NCBI RefSeq assembly: GCF_000426345.1
Contig: NZ_AUFE01000005.1
Location: 124,001 to 188,000 of the forward strand
Direction of reading: 5' to 3'
Length of the DNA stretch: 64,000 nt
Source of the DNA: Cupriavidus phytohabitans
Lineage (GTDB): Bacteria; Pseudomonadota; Gammaproteobacteria; Burkholderiales; Burkholderiaceae
Made by a program: the position numbers and the translations under genes. Below the pieces are notes generated by a model. That model worked only from the letters and a program-made list of their open reading frames with translations. It did not search any database and was not told where the DNA came from. Position 1 is the first letter of the stretch, and every line of letters begins with the position of its first letter. Shown in pieces: positions 30,105 to 38,478 of the stretch.

Positions 30105-32933
30105 ATGTCGGATAGTCCAAAAACACTCTTGCTCGTCGACGGATCGAGCTATTTGTATCGCGCTTATCACGCTCTGCCGGACCTGAGGAATGGAGAGGGT
30201 CTGCCCACAGGGGCAATCTACGGCATGATCAACATGCTGCGCAAGCTGCGCAACGATTACCCGGCAGAGTATAGCGCCTGCGTGTTCGACGCGAAGGGCA
30301 AGACCTTCCGCGACGACATGTATCCGGCCTACAAGGAACACCGGCCGTCCATGCCGGAAGACCTGGCGCGCCAGATCGAGCCGATCCACGAAGCCGTGCG
30401 CGCGCTGGGCTGGCCGATCGTGGTGGTCGACGGCGTCGAGGCCGACGACGTGATCGGCACGCTGTCGCGCCAGGCCACCGAGCAGGGCGTGCGTACGGTT
30501 GTATCCACCGGCGACAAGGACCTGGCGCAGCTGGTCAACGACCGGGTCACGCTGGTCAACACCATGAGCGGCGAAGTGCTCGATCCCCCGGGCGTGGCGG
30601 CCAAGTTCGGCGTGCCGCCCGAGCGCATCATCGACTACCTGTCGCTGATCGGCGATGCGGTGGACAACGTCCCCGGCGTGCCCAAGGTGGGCCCCAAGAC
30701 CGCAGTCAAATGGCTGGCCGAGCATGGCTCGCTCGACGGCGTGATGGCCGCCGCGCCGGGCATGAAGGGCGTGGTCGGCGAAAACCTGCGCAATACGCTC
30801 GACTGGCTGCCGATGGCGCGCCAGCTGGTCACGGTCAAGACTGACTGCGACCTGAGCAAGGCGGTGGCGGATTTCCACGCGCTGCGCGAGACCGGCGAGG
30901 ACAAGGACAAGCTGGTCGAATTCTTCCAGCGCTACGGCTTCAAGACCTGGTTGCGCGAGGCCACCGGTGAACGCCTGCCGGATTCGCGTACCCAGGCGCG
31001 CGCGCACGCCCGCGCCCGCGCGGCCGCGGCACCGGCGCAGGGCGGCCTGTTCGATGCGCCGGCCGCGTCCGCTGACAATGTGGCCCAGGCAACGGAAGAG
31101 AGCGCGCCCACCGAGATCCGCTACGAGACGGTCACCACCCAGGGCATGCTGGAAGACTGGATGCGGCGCATCGAGGCCGCGCCGCTGGTAGCGATCGATA
31201 CCGAGACCGATTCGCTCGACCCCATGCAGGCGCAGCTGGTCGGCATCTCCTTGTCGGTGACGCCGGGCGAAGCCTGCTACATCCCCGTGGCGCACCGCGG
31301 CCCGGACGTGGCCGGCCTGCCAGAGCACGGGCAGCTCTCGCGTGAATTCGTGCTGGAGCGCATGCGCGCCTGGCTCGAGGATGCCAGCCGCCCCAAGCTC
31401 GGCCAGAACCTGAAATACGACATCCACGTCTTCGCCAACCATGGCGTGACGCTGCGCGGCGTGGCGCACGACACCATGCTGCAGAGCTACGTGCTGGCAT
31501 CGCACCGCAACCACGGCATGGACAGCCTGGCCGAGCGGCTGCTCAGCCTGAAGACCATCACCTACGAGGAAGTGTGCGGCAAGGGCGCCGGCCAGATCTG
31601 CTTCGACCAGATCGACCTGGCGCGCGCCACCGAGTACGCCGCCGAAGACGCGGACGTGACGCTGCGCCTGCACCGCAAGATGTTCCCGCAGGTGGAAGGC
31701 GCCGCGGGGCTGCGCCGGGTGTACGAAGAGATCGAGATGCCGGTCTCCGTGGTGCTGCAGAAGATCGAGCGCAACGGCGTGCTGATCGACGCCGAACGCC
31801 TGGCCGCGCAGAGCGCCGAGCTGGGCCAGCGCATGCTGGCGCTGGAGCAGTCCGCCTATGAGGCCGCCGGCCAGCCGTTCAACCTCGGTTCGCCCAAGCA
31901 GATCGGCGAGATCCTGTTCAACCAGATGAAGCTGCCGGTGGTGAAGAAGACCGCCAGCGGCGCGCCGTCGACCGACGAAGAGGTGTTGCAGAAGCTGGCC
32001 GAGGACTACCCGCTGCCCAAGCTGCTGCTCGACTACCGCGGCCTGGCCAAGCTCAAGTCCACCTACACCGACAAGCTGCCCAGGATGGTCAATGCGCGCA
32101 CCGGCCGCGTGCACACCAGCTACGGGCAAGCGACCGCGGTGACGGGCCGGCTGGCATCGACCGAACCCAACCTGCAGAACATCCCGGTGCGCACCGAGGA
32201 GGGCCGCCGCATCCGCGAAGCCTTTATCGCCGAGCCGGGCAGCGTGATCGTATCGGCCGACTACTCGCAGATCGAGCTGCGCATCATGGCCCATATCTCG
32301 GGCGACGAGAACCTGCTGCGCGCCTTCGCCAACGGCGAGGACATCCACCGCGCCACCGCTGCCGAGATCTTCGGCGTGGAGCGCGATGCGGTCAGCAGCG
32401 AGCAGCGCCGCTATGCCAAGGTCATCAACTTCGGCCTGATCTACGGCATGAGCGCGTTCGGGCTGGCCAGCAACCTGGGCATCGAACGCGAAGCGGCCAA
32501 GCACTATATCGACCGCTACTTCATGCGCTACCCCGGCGTGGCGCACTACATGGAAGAAACCCGGCAGACCGCGCGCGAGCAGGGCTATGTCGAGACCGTG
32601 TTCGGCCGCCGGCTGTGGCTGCCCGACATCAACGGCGGCAGCGGCCCGCGCCGCCAGGCCGCCGAGCGCGCCGCCATCAACGCGCCGATGCAGGGCACGG
32701 CCGCCGACCTGATCAAGCTGTCGATGATCGCGGTGCAGGGCTGGCTGGAGCGCGACGGGCTGCAGACGCGCCAGATCATGCAGGTGCACGATGAACTGGT
32801 GCTGGAAGTGCCCGAGCATGAGCTGGAACTGGTGAAGGCGCGCCTGCCGGAGCTGATGTGCACGGTGGCGCAGTTGCGCGTGCCGCTGGTGGCCGAGGTG
32901 GGCAGCGGCGCCAACTGGGAAGAAGCGCACTGA
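30105..32933 (+). CDS. polA: DNA polymerase I
   Basis: Encodes 942 residues with all three PolI domains. The 5'-3' exonuclease covers about 1-300 (LLLVDGSSYLYRAYHALPDL, GVEADDVIGTLSRQ, GDAVDNVPGVPKVGPKTA). The 3'-5' exonuclease is active-looking (VAIDTETDSLDPMQAQLVGI). The polymerase has motif A VSADYSQIELRIMAHISGDE, motif B RRYAKVINFGLIYGMSAFGL, and motif C MQVHDELVLEV. It fills gaps and removes primers on the chromosome. ATG codons at 30099 and 30105 are both possible. The gene is divergent from LOG with nearly abutting starts, so its promoter must lie inside the LOG 5' region. Confidence 0.97.
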   Translation: MSDSPKTLLLVDGSSYLYRAYHALPDLRNGEGLPTGAIYGMINMLRKLRNDYPAEYSACVFDAKGKTFRDDMYPAYKEHRPSMPEDLARQIEPIHEAVRALGWPIVVVDGVEADDVIGTLSRQATEQGVRTVVSTGDKDLAQLVNDRVTLVNTMSGEVLDPPGVAAKFGVPPERIIDYLSLIGDAVDNVPGVPKVGPKTAVKWLAEHGSLDGVMAAAPGMKGVVGENLRNTLDWLPMARQLVTVKTDCDLSKAVADFHALRETGEDKDKLVEFFQRYGFKTWLREATGERLPDSRTQARAHARARAAAAPAQGGLFDAPAASADNVAQATEESAPTEIRYETVTTQGMLEDWMRRIEAAPLVAIDTETDSLDPMQAQLVGISLSVTPGEACYIPVAHRGPDVAGLPEHGQLSREFVLERMRAWLEDASRPKLGQNLKYDIHVFANHGVTLRGVAHDTMLQSYVLASHRNHGMDSLAERLLSLKTITYEEVCGKGAGQICFDQIDLARATEYAAEDADVTLRLHRKMFPQVEGAAGLRRVYEEIEMPVSVVLQKIERNGVLIDAERLAAQSAELGQRMLALEQSAYEAAGQPFNLGSPKQIGEILFNQMKLPVVKKTASGAPSTDEEVLQKLAEDYPLPKLLLDYRGLAKLKSTYTDKLPRMVNARTGRVHTSYGQATAVTGRLASTEPNLQNIPVRTEEGRRIREAFIAEPGSVIVSADYSQIELRIMAHISGDENLLRAFANGEDIHRATAAEIFGVERDAVSSEQRRYAKVINFGLIYGMSAFGLASNLGIEREAAKHYIDRYFMRYPGVAHYMEETRQTAREQGYVETVFGRRLWLPDINGGSGPRRQAAERAAINAPMQGTAADLIKLSMIAVQGWLERDGLQTRQIMQVHDELVLEVPEHELELVKARLPELMCTVAQLRVPLVAEVGSGANWEEAH

Positions 32934-33017
32934 AGTTGAGCGGACAACCTCCGCCCGCGATGCATGGTGGTATCGATTGAAGCGACTGCTGAGTCGGTTT
33001 ATGCGGCTTGCCATGCA

Positions 33018-33032
33018 TGCTGCAATGCAGCA
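33018..33032. promoter_or_regulatory. Inverted repeat TGCTGC-AAT-GCAGCA upstream of the NADH dehydrogenase gene
   Basis: A perfect 6-3-6 palindrome 53 bp before the ATG at 33085. A wider pair ATGCATGG (32960-32967) and CCATGCAT (33011-33018) adjoins it. This is a candidate operator in the 151-bp polA-ndh spacer; no -10/-35 pair was convincing. Confidence 0.4.
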
Positions 33033-33084
33033 GACTGTGGTTCATGCCTCAGGCACGGATTTCACAATACGCATCGGGTAGACC

Positions 33085-34410
33085 ATGACAGAAGCAAAGG
33101 CGCACCGCATCGTAGTCGTCGGCGGCGGGGCAGGAGGGCTGGAACTGGTAACCAGGCTGGGCGACAAGCTTGGCAGGAAGGGAACAGCGCAGGTGGTCCT
33201 GGTGGACCGCCTGCCGACCCACATCTGGAAACCGCTGCTGCATGAAGTTGCCGCCGGCAGCATGGATCCGAACACGCACCAGCTCGAATACGCGGCGCAG
33301 GCGCGCTGGCACCATTTCGAGTTCCAGCAGGGCGAGCTGACCGGCATCGACCGCACGCGCAAGACCATCGCGGTGTCGGCCTGCAATGACCAGGACGGCG
33401 CGGAGCTGCTGCCCGCGCGCGAGCTGCCGTACGACACGCTGGTGCTGTCGATCGGCTGCGTCACCCATTTCTTCGGCGTGCCCGGCGCCGCCGAACACGC
33501 CATCGCGCTCGATACCGTGGCGCAGGCGGAACGCTTCCGCAAGCGCCTGATCGCCGCCTGCGTGCGTGCGCAGAACGGGCGCGGGCGCATGGGCGAGGAT
33601 GGCCGTCCGCGCGTGGACGTGGCCATCATCGGAGCCGGCGCCACCGGCGTCGAACTGTCGGCCGAGCTGCGCAACACCGCGCATGTGCTCAGCGCCTATG
33701 GCCTGCACCGCCTCGATCCGCGCCGCGACGTGCGCATCCATGTGATCGAGGCCGGCCCGCGCATCCTGCCGGCGCTGTCGGAGCGCGTCTCCGCAGAAAC
33801 CGCCAAGCTGCTGAAGAAGCTCGATGTCGATGTCTTTACCAGCGAGCGCGTCACCGAGGTCACGCCGCAGGCTGTGCTGACCGCCAGCGGCAAGACCATC
33901 GATGCCGACCTCACGGTATGGGCCGCGGGCATTACCGCGCCGCAGGTGCTGGCCACGCTGGCCCTGCCGACCAGCCGCCAGGGCCAGGTCGTGGTCGGCC
34001 CAACGCTGCAGAGCGAGGGCGATCCCGACATCTTCGCCTTCGGCGACTGCGCCAGCTGCCCGTGGCCGGAGAAGCAGACCTCGGTGCCGCCGCGCGCGCA
34101 GGCGGCGCACCAGCAGGCGACCTTCCTCTACCAGGCGCTGTGCGCGCGGCTCGAAGGCAAGCCGCTGCCGTCGTTCGCTTTCAAGGACTTCGGTTCGCTG
34201 GTGTCGCTGGGACACTTCAGCGCGGTGGGCAGCCTGATGGGCGGGCTGATCGGCGGCTCGATGTTTATCGAAGGGCTGATGGCGCGTGTCATGTACACCT
34301 CGCTGTACCGGATGCACGTGATGGCGCTGCACGGTGCGGTCGGCATGGCGCTGGATACCGTGTCGCACTGGCTGCGCAGCAAGACCAGCCCGCGGGTGAA
34401 ATTGCACTGA
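33085..34410 (+). CDS. Type II NADH:quinone oxidoreductase (NDH-2 family)
   Basis: Encodes 441 residues. The FAD-binding loop is RIVVVGGGAGGLELVTRLGD at residues 8-27; the NADH-binding loop is VDVAIIGAGATGVELSAELR near residue 180. The FAD contact FAFGDCASCPWPEKQTSVPP is followed by RAQAAHQQATFLYQAL, and a C-terminal amphipathic region binds the membrane (GSLMGGLIGGSMFIEGLMAR). NDH-2 passes electrons from NADH to quinone without pumping protons, on the inner face of the cytoplasmic membrane. It appears monocistronic. Annotation as ndh is likely but other quinone-linked relatives exist. Confidence 0.92.
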   Translation: MTEAKAHRIVVVGGGAGGLELVTRLGDKLGRKGTAQVVLVDRLPTHIWKPLLHEVAAGSMDPNTHQLEYAAQARWHHFEFQQGELTGIDRTRKTIAVSACNDQDGAELLPARELPYDTLVLSIGCVTHFFGVPGAAEHAIALDTVAQAERFRKRLIAACVRAQNGRGRMGEDGRPRVDVAIIGAGATGVELSAELRNTAHVLSAYGLHRLDPRRDVRIHVIEAGPRILPALSERVSAETAKLLKKLDVDVFTSERVTEVTPQAVLTASGKTIDADLTVWAAGITAPQVLATLALPTSRQGQVVVGPTLQSEGDPDIFAFGDCASCPWPEKQTSVPPRAQAAHQQATFLYQALCARLEGKPLPSFAFKDFGSLVSLGHFSAVGSLMGGLIGGSMFIEGLMARVMYTSLYRMHVMALHGAVGMALDTVSHWLRSKTSPRVKLH

Positions 34411-34533
34411 GGCTGCACCGAGGCTGCACTGAGCGGAACGTCGTGCCAGCATGCGCACGAAGCGTCATGTCTGCTTAGAATCGGTGGCTGGCGATTTTTG
34501 GCGCGCCAGCCACCCACGTTCCTGGAGACATGC

Positions 34534-35412
34534 ATGCTCAAACCTGAAGTGGAAAGCCTCGTCCCCGGCCAGACCTTCGACCGCCGCGGCTTCGTCAAGA
34601 CCGCGCTCGGTTCCGCCTTCGCCGCAGCCGCCCTGCCGGTGATGGCCCAGCAGGCGATCAAGACCGATTTCGCCGGCCTGACCGCCGGCGAGGTCACGAT
34701 TCCGTCCGGCGGCTTCAACATGCCTGTCTACCGGGCCCAGCCGGAAGGCAAGAAGAACCTCCCGGTGGTGCTGGTCGTCAGCGAGATCTTCGGCGTGCAC
34801 GAGTACATCGCCGATATCTGCCGGCGCTTCGCCAAGCTTGGCTACCTGGCGATCGCGCCCGAGCTGTTCGCGCGCCAGGGCGACCCGCAGAGCTTCGGTT
34901 CCATCCAGGAACTGCAGCGCGAGGTGATCGCCAAGGTCTCCGACGCCCAGGTCATGGGCGACCTCGACGCCGCGGTGGCCTGGGCCCGCACCAATGGCGG
35001 CGACGTGTCGCGGCTCGGCATCACCGGCTTTTGCTGGGGCGGCCGCATCGCCTGGCTGTTCGCGGCGCACAGCCGCCAGCTCAAGGCCGCCGTGGCCTGG
35101 TACGGCCAGCTGTCGCCCGAGCCGGCGCCGCTGAAGCCAAAGAACCCGATCGACCTTGTCGGCCAGCTGCATGCGCCGGTGCTCGGCCTGTACGGCGGCA
35201 AGGACACAGGCATCCCGCTGGAGCATGTGGAGAAGATGAAGGCTGCGCTGGCGGCGTCGCCCGACCCTGACGCCAAGGCCTCGCGCTTCGTCATCTATCC
35301 CGAGTCCGGCCATGCTTTTCACGCCGATTACCGTCCCAGCTACCGCGAGGCGGACGCCAAGGACGGCTGGCAAAAGTGCCTGGCCTGGTTCAAGCAGCAG
35401 GGCGTGGCGTGA
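34534..35412 (+). CDS. Tat-exported dienelactone hydrolase family protein
   Basis: Encodes 292 residues from the ATG at 34534, which is preceded by CTGGAGA. A twin-arginine signal is visible (DRRGFVKTALGSAFAAAALP, cut near VMAQQ). The alpha/beta-hydrolase has the dienelactone hydrolase triad: the cysteine nucleophile in GITGFCWGGRIAWLFAAHS near residue 165, an aspartate in LYGGKDTGIP, and histidine in YPESGHAFHADYRPSYRE. Cytosolic relatives hydrolyse dienelactones in chlorocatechol breakdown; exported forms like this are of unknown substrate. No chlorocatechol genes adjoin it. Confidence 0.9.
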   Translation: MLKPEVESLVPGQTFDRRGFVKTALGSAFAAAALPVMAQQAIKTDFAGLTAGEVTIPSGGFNMPVYRAQPEGKKNLPVVLVVSEIFGVHEYIADICRRFAKLGYLAIAPELFARQGDPQSFGSIQELQREVIAKVSDAQVMGDLDAAVAWARTNGGDVSRLGITGFCWGGRIAWLFAAHSRQLKAAVAWYGQLSPEPAPLKPKNPIDLVGQLHAPVLGLYGGKDTGIPLEHVEKMKAALAASPDPDAKASRFVIYPESGHAFHADYRPSYREADAKDGWQKCLAWFKQQGVA

Positions 35413-35443
35413 TCCGTTCGGGGTGACCTGGCCGACAGCAGGA

Positions 35444-35471
35444 TTGCAAAGTCCCGGCGGATACGTACAAT
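35444..35471 (+). promoter_or_regulatory. Probable promoter of the ZIP gene (TTGCAA-N16-TACAAT)
   Basis: A -35-like TTGCAA (35444-35449) and a -10-like TACAAT (35466-35471) are spaced 16 bp, the best sigma-70 pair seen in this part of the window. Transcription would begin near 35478, giving a leader of about 150 nt. Confidence 0.6.
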
Positions 35472-35488
35472 GCGGCCTTTGAGTTATT

Positions 35489-35501
35489 GCAACATTGTTG
35501 C
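35489..35501. promoter_or_regulatory. Inverted repeat GCAAC-ATT-GTTGC just downstream of the ZIP promoter
   Basis: A perfect 5-3-5 palindrome at about +12 to +24 of the predicted transcript, a position suited to a repressor. Given the metal-transporter target, a metal-sensing regulator is a reasonable guess, but it does not match a textbook Zur box well. Confidence 0.45.
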
Positions 35502-35547
35502 GTTTGCCGCCCGGCGCAATGCGGGCGGAACGGCGGGGCTGCTTGGC

Positions 35548-35577
35548 GTGCTTTAAGGTGCTTTAAGGTGCTTAAGG
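35548..35577. repeat. Three 10-bp tandem repeats (GTGCTTTAAG)
   Basis: Copies at 35548-35557 and 35558-35567 are identical; the third (GTGCTTAAGG, 35568-35577) is diverged. They lie in the untranslated leader of the ZIP gene, with the 10-bp period of one DNA helical turn. Confidence 0.85.
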
Positions 35578-35643
35578 TACGTAAGGGATGGCTGAAAGGC
35601 CGGCAGCGTCGCCACCTGGGAGCCCATCATCCATTCGACGCTT

Positions 35644-36456
35644 TTGTACATCCTGCTCGCCGCCATGATCTCGGGCGTGGGCAGCATCTTCGGGGCGGCG
35701 CTGCTGTCGCTGACGGTGGCGTCCCGCGTGGTCGAGCGCATGGTGAGCTTCTCGGTGGGCGTTCTGCTTGCCACCGCGCTGCTGCATTCGCTGCCGGAGG
35801 CGTTCGAGTCCGGCGCCGACCCGCGCGCGCTGTTCGGCACGCTGCTGGCGGGGCTGCTGGGCTTCTTCCTGCTGGAGAAGATTTCGCTGCTGCGCCACTC
35901 GCACCACCACGAGGGCGACGGGCACCACCACCACCACGGCCATGACCGCGAAGAGGCGGGGCGCAGCGGCCTGACCATCCTGGTGGGCGACACCTTCCAT
36001 AACTTTGCCGACGGCATCGTGATCGCGGCGGCCTTCCTGGCCGACCCGCATATCGGCGTGGTCACTGCGCTGGCGATCGCCGCGCACGAGATCCCGCAGG
36101 AAGTGGGCGACTTCATCGTGCTGCTCAACGCCGGCTTCTCCAAGGCGCGCGCCTTCGCCTTCAACCTGCTGTCGAGCGTGGCGGCCCTCGCCGGCGGCCT
36201 GGTCGGGTATTTCCTGCTCGACGAGATGAGCGGCTGGGTCCCTTACGTACTGGTGATCGCCGCCAGCAGCTTCCTCTATATCGCCGTCAGCGACCTGATG
36301 CCGCAGATGCAGCGCAAGCCGCGCTGGCGCGAGTCGGCGATCCAGGTGGTGCTGGTGGCCGCGGGGATTTCGGCGATCGTCTTTATCACCAACGGCGTGC
36401 ACGAGCGGCACAGCCACGGGCACGGCGGCGCCGCGCCGGTGGCAACTTCGCACTAG
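35644..36456 (+). CDS. ZIP-family divalent metal transporter
   Basis: Encodes about 270 residues with eight hydrophobic segments. The histidine-rich cytosolic loop (HSHHHEGDGHHHHHGHDREE) sits between helices three and four. The metal path is marked by VGDTFHNFADGIVIAAAFLA in helix four and IAAHEIPQEVGDFIVLLNAG in helix five, the ZIP signature. It imports zinc or related divalent cations across the inner membrane. No ATG exists near the start of similarity; the first usable codon is TTG at 35644. A GGGAG at 35618-35622 instead fits an in-frame ATC at 35629, so initiation may be unusual. Confidence 0.9.
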   Translation: MYILLAAMISGVGSIFGAALLSLTVASRVVERMVSFSVGVLLATALLHSLPEAFESGADPRALFGTLLAGLLGFFLLEKISLLRHSHHHEGDGHHHHHGHDREEAGRSGLTILVGDTFHNFADGIVIAAAFLADPHIGVVTALAIAAHEIPQEVGDFIVLLNAGFSKARAFAFNLLSSVAALAGGLVGYFLLDEMSGWVPYVLVIAASSFLYIAVSDLMPQMQRKPRWRESAIQVVLVAAGISAIVFITNGVHERHSHGHGGAAPVATSH

Positions 36457-36479
36457 GCAGGAACGTCAGGCCCGGATCG

Positions 36480-37334
36480 TCAGGTGGCGGTCGCCACCGG
36501 GCGCGCCGGGTCGGCGCACCATTCGCTCCACGAGCCCGGATAGAGCGCCGCGCCGCCCAGTCCGGCCGCTTCCAGCGCCAGCAGGTTGTGGCAGGCCGTG
36601 ACGCCTGAACCGCACTGCATCACCGCCTGCGCGGGCGCGCGCTGGCCCAGCACGGCGCCGAACTCGGCGCGCAGCGTTTCCGGCGACTTGAAACGGCCTT
36701 CGGCGTCGAGGTTGTCCTTGAAGAAGCGGTTGACGGCCCCGGGAATATGGCCTCCGACCGGATCCAGCGTTTCGTTCTCGCCGCGGAAGCGGTCGGGCGC
36801 GCGTGCGTCGACAACCAGCAGCGCGGCGCGGTCGAGGTTGGCGAGCAGGGCGGCGGCGTCCACCGTCGGCACCAGCGATTCGCGGCGCGAGATCTTGCCG
36901 GGAAACTCAGGCTCCGGGGTGGCCTCATGCTCCAGCGGCATGCCCGCCTTGATCCAGGCGTCCTTGCCGCCGTCCAGCACCGCGACCTCGCCATGGCCGA
37001 TCCAGCGCAGCAGCCACCAGAGCCGGGCGGCGAACATGCCGCCCTGCGCGTCGTAGGCCACCACCGGGGTGTCGTCTTCCACGCCCAGCGCCTGCAGCCG
37101 CGCGACGAAGTCGTCGGCGTCGGGCAGGGGATGGCGGCCGTTGCTGCCGGTCTTGCGGCCCGAAAGTTCGTTGTCCAGGTGCAGGTAGAACGCGCCCGGC
37201 AGGTGGCCGGCGTGGTACGCCTCGCGGCCGGCGGCGGGGTTGGCCAGGTCGAAGCTGCAGTCGATCACGACGCACCGGCCGTTGCCGGCCAGCAGCGCCT
37301 GCAGTGCGGTGACGGAAATCAGCGGTTTCTGCAT
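36480..37334 (-). CDS. sseA: Two-domain sulfurtransferase (rhodanese / 3-mercaptopyruvate sulfurtransferase)
   Basis: Encodes 284 residues with two rhodanese domains. The N-terminal inactive domain has VVIDCSFDLANPAAGREAYH and HLPGAFYLHLDNELSG. The C-terminal domain has LLVVDARAPDRFRGENETLD and the catalytic loop VMQCGSGVTACHNLLAL near residue 239. CGSGVTA is the form typical of mercaptopyruvate sulfurtransferases, whereas thiosulfate enzymes usually have CRKGVT. It transfers sulfane sulfur in the cytosol. It converges with the ZIP gene and its start is 43 bp from the EamA gene stop. Confidence 0.92.
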   Translation of the reverse strand: MQKPLISVTALQALLAGNGRCVVIDCSFDLANPAAGREAYHAGHLPGAFYLHLDNELSGRKTGSNGRHPLPDADDFVARLQALGVEDDTPVVAYDAQGGMFAARLWWLLRWIGHGEVAVLDGGKDAWIKAGMPLEHEATPEPEFPGKISRRESLVPTVDAAALLANLDRAALLVVDARAPDRFRGENETLDPVGGHIPGAVNRFFKDNLDAEGRFKSPETLRAEFGAVLGQRAPAQAVMQCGSGVTACHNLLALEAAGLGGAALYPGSWSEWCADPARPVATAT

Positions 37335-37377
37335 GGGAATCCTGTAGCAAGCGAAGGGAACGAAAGCTTAACGGATG

Positions 37378-38301
37378 CTACACCTCGGGATGCACTTCCG
37401 CCTCCGGCGACTTGACCGGCGTGGCCGGCGTCGGCTTGGCGTCGGTGCCCTGGCGGGCGCGCATCAGCGTGGTGGCGATGCCGCTGGCGATGATCAGCCC
37501 CATGCCCAGCCACGACAGCCAGTTGAGCTGGTCGGACCAGATCAGCATGCCCCAGACACTGGAAAAGACGATGCCGGCATATTGCAGGTTGGCGGTCAGC
37601 AGGGTGTTGCCGCGCTTGTAGGCGCGCGTCATCGCGGTCTGGCCCAGCGTCGCCAGGATGCCGATGGCCAGCAGCAGGCCGACGCCATACCAGGTATGCG
37701 GGCTCACGCCCGAGATCAGCATCCACGCCAGGCCGGCGATCATGCCGACCAGCGAGAAATAGAACACGATGCGGCCCTCGGGCTCGCCCAGCTGGCCAAG
37801 CTGGCGCACCTCGACATACGCCAGCGCGGTAAAGACCCCCGAGATCAGGCCGACCAGGCCGCCGGTAAGCTGGTCCTTGCCAACCGACGGCTGCAGCAGG
37901 CAGATCACGCCGGCAAAGGACAGCAGGATCGCCAGCACCAGGCGCCGGTCGGCATTGCCGGCGGTGCCGGCCAGGGCGGCGCTGGCGCCGAGGATCAGCG
38001 CGATCCACACCGGCGACATGTAGTTCAGCGTCATCGCGGTCGCCAGCGGCAGCAGCGTGATCGAGGTGAACCACAGCATCAGTGCGGTGACCCCGAACAC
38101 GCTGCGCTTGATATGCGACAGCATGTACGGCGTGCGCACCGGCACGCCGCGCGACGACAACAGCACCCACATGATGACCACGCTGATCAGGCCACGGTAG
38201 AACACGATTTCGCCGGTGGTGTACAGGTCGGATGCCAGCTTGACGCCCACCCCCATCAACGAGAACGAGAAGGCGGCGAACAGCATCCAGAGCGATTGCA
38301 T
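37378..38301 (-). CDS. EamA/DMT family permease
   Basis: Encodes 307 residues from the ATG at 38301 (MQSLWMLFAAFSFSLMGVGV). Ten hydrophobic segments form two EamA repeats, each opening with a helix pair such as LASDLYTTGEIVFYRGLISV and TLGQTAMTRAYKRGNTLLTA. The C-terminal tail is short and polar (PTPATPVKSPEAEVHPEV). Drug/metabolite transporters of this group export amino acids or other metabolites; the substrate is unknown. It lies upstream of sseA on the reverse strand with a 43-bp gap, so a shared transcript is possible. Confidence 0.9.
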   Translation of the reverse strand: MQSLWMLFAAFSFSLMGVGVKLASDLYTTGEIVFYRGLISVVIMWVLLSSRGVPVRTPYMLSHIKRSVFGVTALMLWFTSITLLPLATAMTLNYMSPVWIALILGASAALAGTAGNADRRLVLAILLSFAGVICLLQPSVGKDQLTGGLVGLISGVFTALAYVEVRQLGQLGEPEGRIVFYFSLVGMIAGLAWMLISGVSPHTWYGVGLLLAIGILATLGQTAMTRAYKRGNTLLTANLQYAGIVFSSVWGMLIWSDQLNWLSWLGMGLIIASGIATTLMRARQGTDAKPTPATPVKSPEAEVHPEV

Positions 38302-38478
38302 GGCGGGGGCGCGGGGGGCGAGGTGTGGCGTGGTGTTGCGAGGGTCTTGCGAAAGACGCGGGCGGCGACGGCTCGGCCCGGCATTGCGGAGCAATGATTC
38401 TATCAGCGCACATCGCGCCCTAAAGCAAAACGGACCGCCGCAGCGGTCCGTGATGGCGCAAGGCGTGCGGTTATCGCA

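Noticed and set aside
35481..35501. Canonical Zur box before the ZIP gene
   Set aside because: Only about five of seven bases match each half-site and the spacing is wrong; it is kept only as an unassigned palindrome.
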